A stretch of DNA of 64,000 nucleotides from Pseudarthrobacter polychromogenes (GTDB taxonomy: Bacteria; Actinomycetota; Actinomycetes; Actinomycetales; Micrococcaceae): positions 310,001-374,000 of the forward strand of contig NZ_BMKU01000001.1 in NCBI RefSeq assembly GCF_014644495.1, given 5' to 3'. A program made the position numbers and the translations under genes. Below the pieces are notes generated by a model, which was not told the DNA's origin, searched no databases, and saw only the letters and a list, made by a program, of their open reading frames with translations. Shown in pieces: positions 61,822-64,000 of the stretch (position 1 is its first letter; every line of letters starts with the position of its first letter).

Positions 61822-64000
61822 TTGGAAGAGCGTTCGGCGTCAGCGCCAGCGGCACAGGGTGACAAGGGTGCTGCCAACGGTACGCAGGCCGGGGTGGCCT
61901 CGTCCGCGCGCCCCGGCCCGCTGGTTCCGGTCGACAACTCCGGGTCCCGGCCCACCTTTCCCGGCCGCAGGGAGCGCACCCGGTCCAGGCTCGCCCGGCT
62001 GACAGGGCGCAGCACGGCGACGTACTCGCCCATCCTTGAACCCCTGCTGAGGACCGTCCGGGCCAACAACCCCAAAGAGGACTTCGACCTCATCCAGCGG
62101 GCCTTCGACGTTGCCGAACAGAGCCACCGCGGGCAGAAGCGCAAGAGCGGCGATCCGTACATCACGCATCCCGTGGCCGTGGCCACCATCCTCGCTGAAC
62201 TTGGGCTGAGCGGAACCACCCTGGCCGCGGCCCTGCTGCACGACACTGTGGAGGACACGCCCTACACACTCGCCGACTTGAAACGGGATTTCGGCCCCGA
62301 AGTGGCAATGCTCGTAGACGGCGTGACCAAGCTGGACAAGGTCAGCTTCGGTGAGGCTGCACAGTCCGAGACTGTCCGCAAAATGGTTGTGGCCATGGCC
62401 AAGGACATCCGTGTCCTGATGATCAAACTGGCGGACCGGCTGCACAACGCCCGGACCTGGCGGTTTGTTTCCGCTGAGTCGTCCGCCCGGAAGGCACGGG
62501 AGACGCTGGAGATCTTTGCCCCCCTGGCGCACAGGCTGGGCATGAACACCATCAAGTGGGAGCTGGAGGATCTCTCCTTCGCCGCGCTCTACCCGAAAGT
62601 CTACGAAGAGATCGTCCGGATGGTGGGGGACAGGACTCCCGAGCGGGAGAAGAGCCTGAGCGTCATCCGCGACCAGATCACCGAAGACCTCCGTACGGCC
62701 AAGATCAAGGCCACCATCACCGGCCGTCCCAAGCACTACTACTCCATCTACCAGAAGATGATCGTCCGCGATAAGGATTTCGACGACATCAACGACCTCA
62801 TGGGTGTCCGTGTCCTGGTGGACTCTGTCCGTGACTGCTACGCCGCCCTCGGTACCATGCACTCGCGCTGGAACCCGCTGCCCGGCAGGTTCAAGGACTA
62901 CATCGCCAAGCCGAAGTTCAACATGTATCAGTCGCTGCACACCACGGTGATCGGGCCCGGCGGCAAGCCCGTGGAAATCCAGATCCGCACCCATGAGATG
63001 CACCGCCGCGCCGAGTACGGCGTGGCTGCGCACTGGAAGTACAAGGACCAGCCCAACCGGACCGCGGTTGGCCCCGGAAGCCCCCGCGACGGCGACATGG
63101 GCTGGCTGCGGTCCCTGGTGGACTGGCAGCAGGAAACCTCGGATCCGGGTGAGTTCCTGGACTCCCTCCGGTTCGAGATCAACGCGCGGGAAGTTTTCGT
63201 CTTCACCCCCAAGGGCGAAGTCATGGCGCTGCCCGCAGGTTCCACTCCCGTGGACTTCGCGTACGCAGTCCATACCGAGGTCGGCCACCGGACCATCGGT
63301 GCCCGGGTCAACGGAAAACTGGTTCCTCTCAACAGCGAACTCAACCACGGCGACTGGGTGGAGATCTTCACTTCCAAGGCCGAAGGCGCCGGGCCCAGCC
63401 AGGACTGGCAGCACTTCGTCAAGAGCGCCCGGGCACGGAACAAGATCCGCCAGTGGTTCAGCAAGGAACGCCGGGAAGAGGCGATTGACCGCGGCAAGGA
63501 ACTTCTCACCCGTGCAATGCGGAAGCAGAACCTCCCGCTGCAGCGGCTGATGACCCACGAGGCCCTGGCCGCCGTGGCAGAAGATTTCAAGTACGTTGAC
63601 ATTTCGGGACTCTACGCCGGAGTGGGCGACGGGCATACGTCCGCCCAGTCGGTTATGGAAAAGCTGGTCGAAAGCCTCGGGGGCAACGAGAGCGCGGACG
63701 ACGACATCGCCGAAGTCAGCATCCCCACCCAGGTCACCAAAGCCCGTTTCTCCGATTCCGGCGTGGTGGTCCGGGGCGTCGGCGACGTCTGGGTCAAGCT
63801 GGCCCGCTGCTGCACGCCCGTGCCCCCGGACCCCATCCTCGGTTTCGTGACCAGGGGCTCGGGCGTTTCCGTGCACAGGACGGACTGCACCAACATCTCG
63901 GACCTCAAAGACCAGCCGGACCGCATCGTGGACGTGGAGTGGGCGCCAACGCAGTCCAGCGTCTTCCTGGTTGAAATCCAGGTGGAAGCGCTGGACCGCA
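61822..64000 (+). CDS. rel: Bifunctional (p)ppGpp synthetase/hydrolase Rel (cut by window end)
   Basis: The visible 726 residues hold an HD hydrolase domain ([29 protein letters not shown]), a synthetase domain ([19 protein letters not shown]), a TGS domain and the start of the helical/zinc-finger region. The C-terminal ACT end is outside. It makes and degrades the stringent alarmone. The start is TTG at 61822 with GAGGGGT 8 nt upstream; a later GTG is possible. No apt gene lies between secF and rel. Confidence 0.93.
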   Translation, partial: MEERSASAPAAQGDKGAANGTQAGVASSARPGPLVPVDNSGSRPTFPGRRERTRSRLARLTGRSTATYSPILEPLLRTVRANNPKEDFDLIQRAFDVAEQSHRGQKRKSGDPYITHPVAVATILAELGLSGTTLAAALLHDTVEDTPYTLADLKRDFGPEVAMLVDGVTKLDKVSFGEAAQSETVRKMVVAMAKDIRVLMIKLADRLHNARTWRFVSAESSARKARETLEIFAPLAHRLGMNTIKWELEDLSFAALYPKVYEEIVRMVGDRTPEREKSLSVIRDQITEDLRTAKIKATITGRPKHYYSIYQKMIVRDKDFDDINDLMGVRVLVDSVRDCYAALGTMHSRWNPLPGRFKDYIAKPKFNMYQSLHTTVIGPGGKPVEIQIRTHEMHRRAEYGVAAHWKYKDQPNRTAVGPGSPRDGDMGWLRSLVDWQQETSDPGEFLDSLRFEINAREVFVFTPKGEVMALPAGSTPVDFAYAVHTEVGHRTIGARVNGKLVPLNSELNHGDWVEIFTSKAEGAGPSQDWQHFVKSARARNKIRQWFSKERREEAIDRGKELLTRAMRKQNLPLQRLMTHEALAAVAEDFKYVDISGLYAGVGDGHTSAQSVMEKLVESLGGNESADDDIAEVSIPTQVTKARFSDSGVVVRGVGDVWVKLARCCTPVPPDPILGFVTRGSGVSVHRTDCTNISDLKDQPDRIVDVEWAPTQSSVFLVEIQVEALDR

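Noticed and set aside
61840..63876. Long open frame on the minus strand opposite rel
   Set aside because: It is antisense to rel, has no recognisable domain or ribosome site, and such frames are common in high-GC DNA.

Overview
The window looks like a chromosomal piece of a high-GC actinomycete of the Micrococcaceae, most like Arthrobacter or Pseudarthrobacter. Reasons: about 65% GC with frequent GTG and TTG starts, a mycoredoxin-type glutaredoxin, a CDP-alcohol phosphatidyltransferase of the phosphatidylinositol-phosphate type, MurT/GatD, PdxS/PdxT, DnaE2, a c-di-AMP riboswitch in front of a LysM-NlpC/P60 gene, and the gene order yebC-ruvC-ruvA-ruvB-yajC-secD-secF-rel. The genus is inferred from gene content; no rRNA is present.

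Region 1 (1-18 kb) resembles a dormancy or hypoxia locus built around a DevS/DosS-like GAF histidine kinase and a DevR/DosR-like response regulator. Around them lie four universal stress proteins, an FMN-binding split-barrel protein, CtpE-like and CtpF-like P-type ATPases, a short hemerythrin-like protein, a zinc alcohol dehydrogenase, a DUF4389 membrane protein and a flavohemoglobin. A 15-bp element of form RGRGCCRAARGTCAC, with the 5-4-5 layout of a DosR box, recurs at 512-526, 7264-7278, 12572-12586 and 15806-15820, each next to one of these genes. This is the main regulatory finding of the window.

Region 2 (18-31.7 kb) is ordinary housekeeping and stress content: a 60-aa basic peptide gene, an overlapping rnz-APC permease-selO operon, a secreted LysM-NlpC/P60 protein under a c-di-AMP riboswitch, a lipoprotein dienelactone hydrolase, a secreted coiled-coil lytic-type protein, a DksA-type zinc-finger protein, an SDR, a phosphodiesterase, a Nudix hydrolase and others. 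Several convergent pairs share strong bidirectional hairpin terminators.

Region 3 (31.7-35.3 kb) looks acquired. It has lower GC, a serine-recombinase gene broken over three frames, several GTCTC-type half-sites, and two 26-bp hix-like dyads (32249-32274 and 35213-35238) that bracket a HIT protein and a complete NarL/DesK-type two-component system.

Region 4 (35.3-48.7 kb) holds a PadR regulator with an AarF-family kinase, DUF2177 and a lipoate-ligase-like gene, mycoredoxin, an SRAP/HMCES protein, a VOC protein, chorismate mutase, an SOS-box-controlled DUF6504-like/dnaE2 pair, and thrS-HIT-pgsA. Region 5 (48.7-64 kb) holds pdxS, an opposite-strand murT-gatD-M3 peptidase block that separates pdxS from pdxT, then pdxT-yebC-ruvCAB, yajC-secD-secF, and a rel gene cut by the window end. 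No tRNA, rRNA, CRISPR array or intact insertion sequence was seen.
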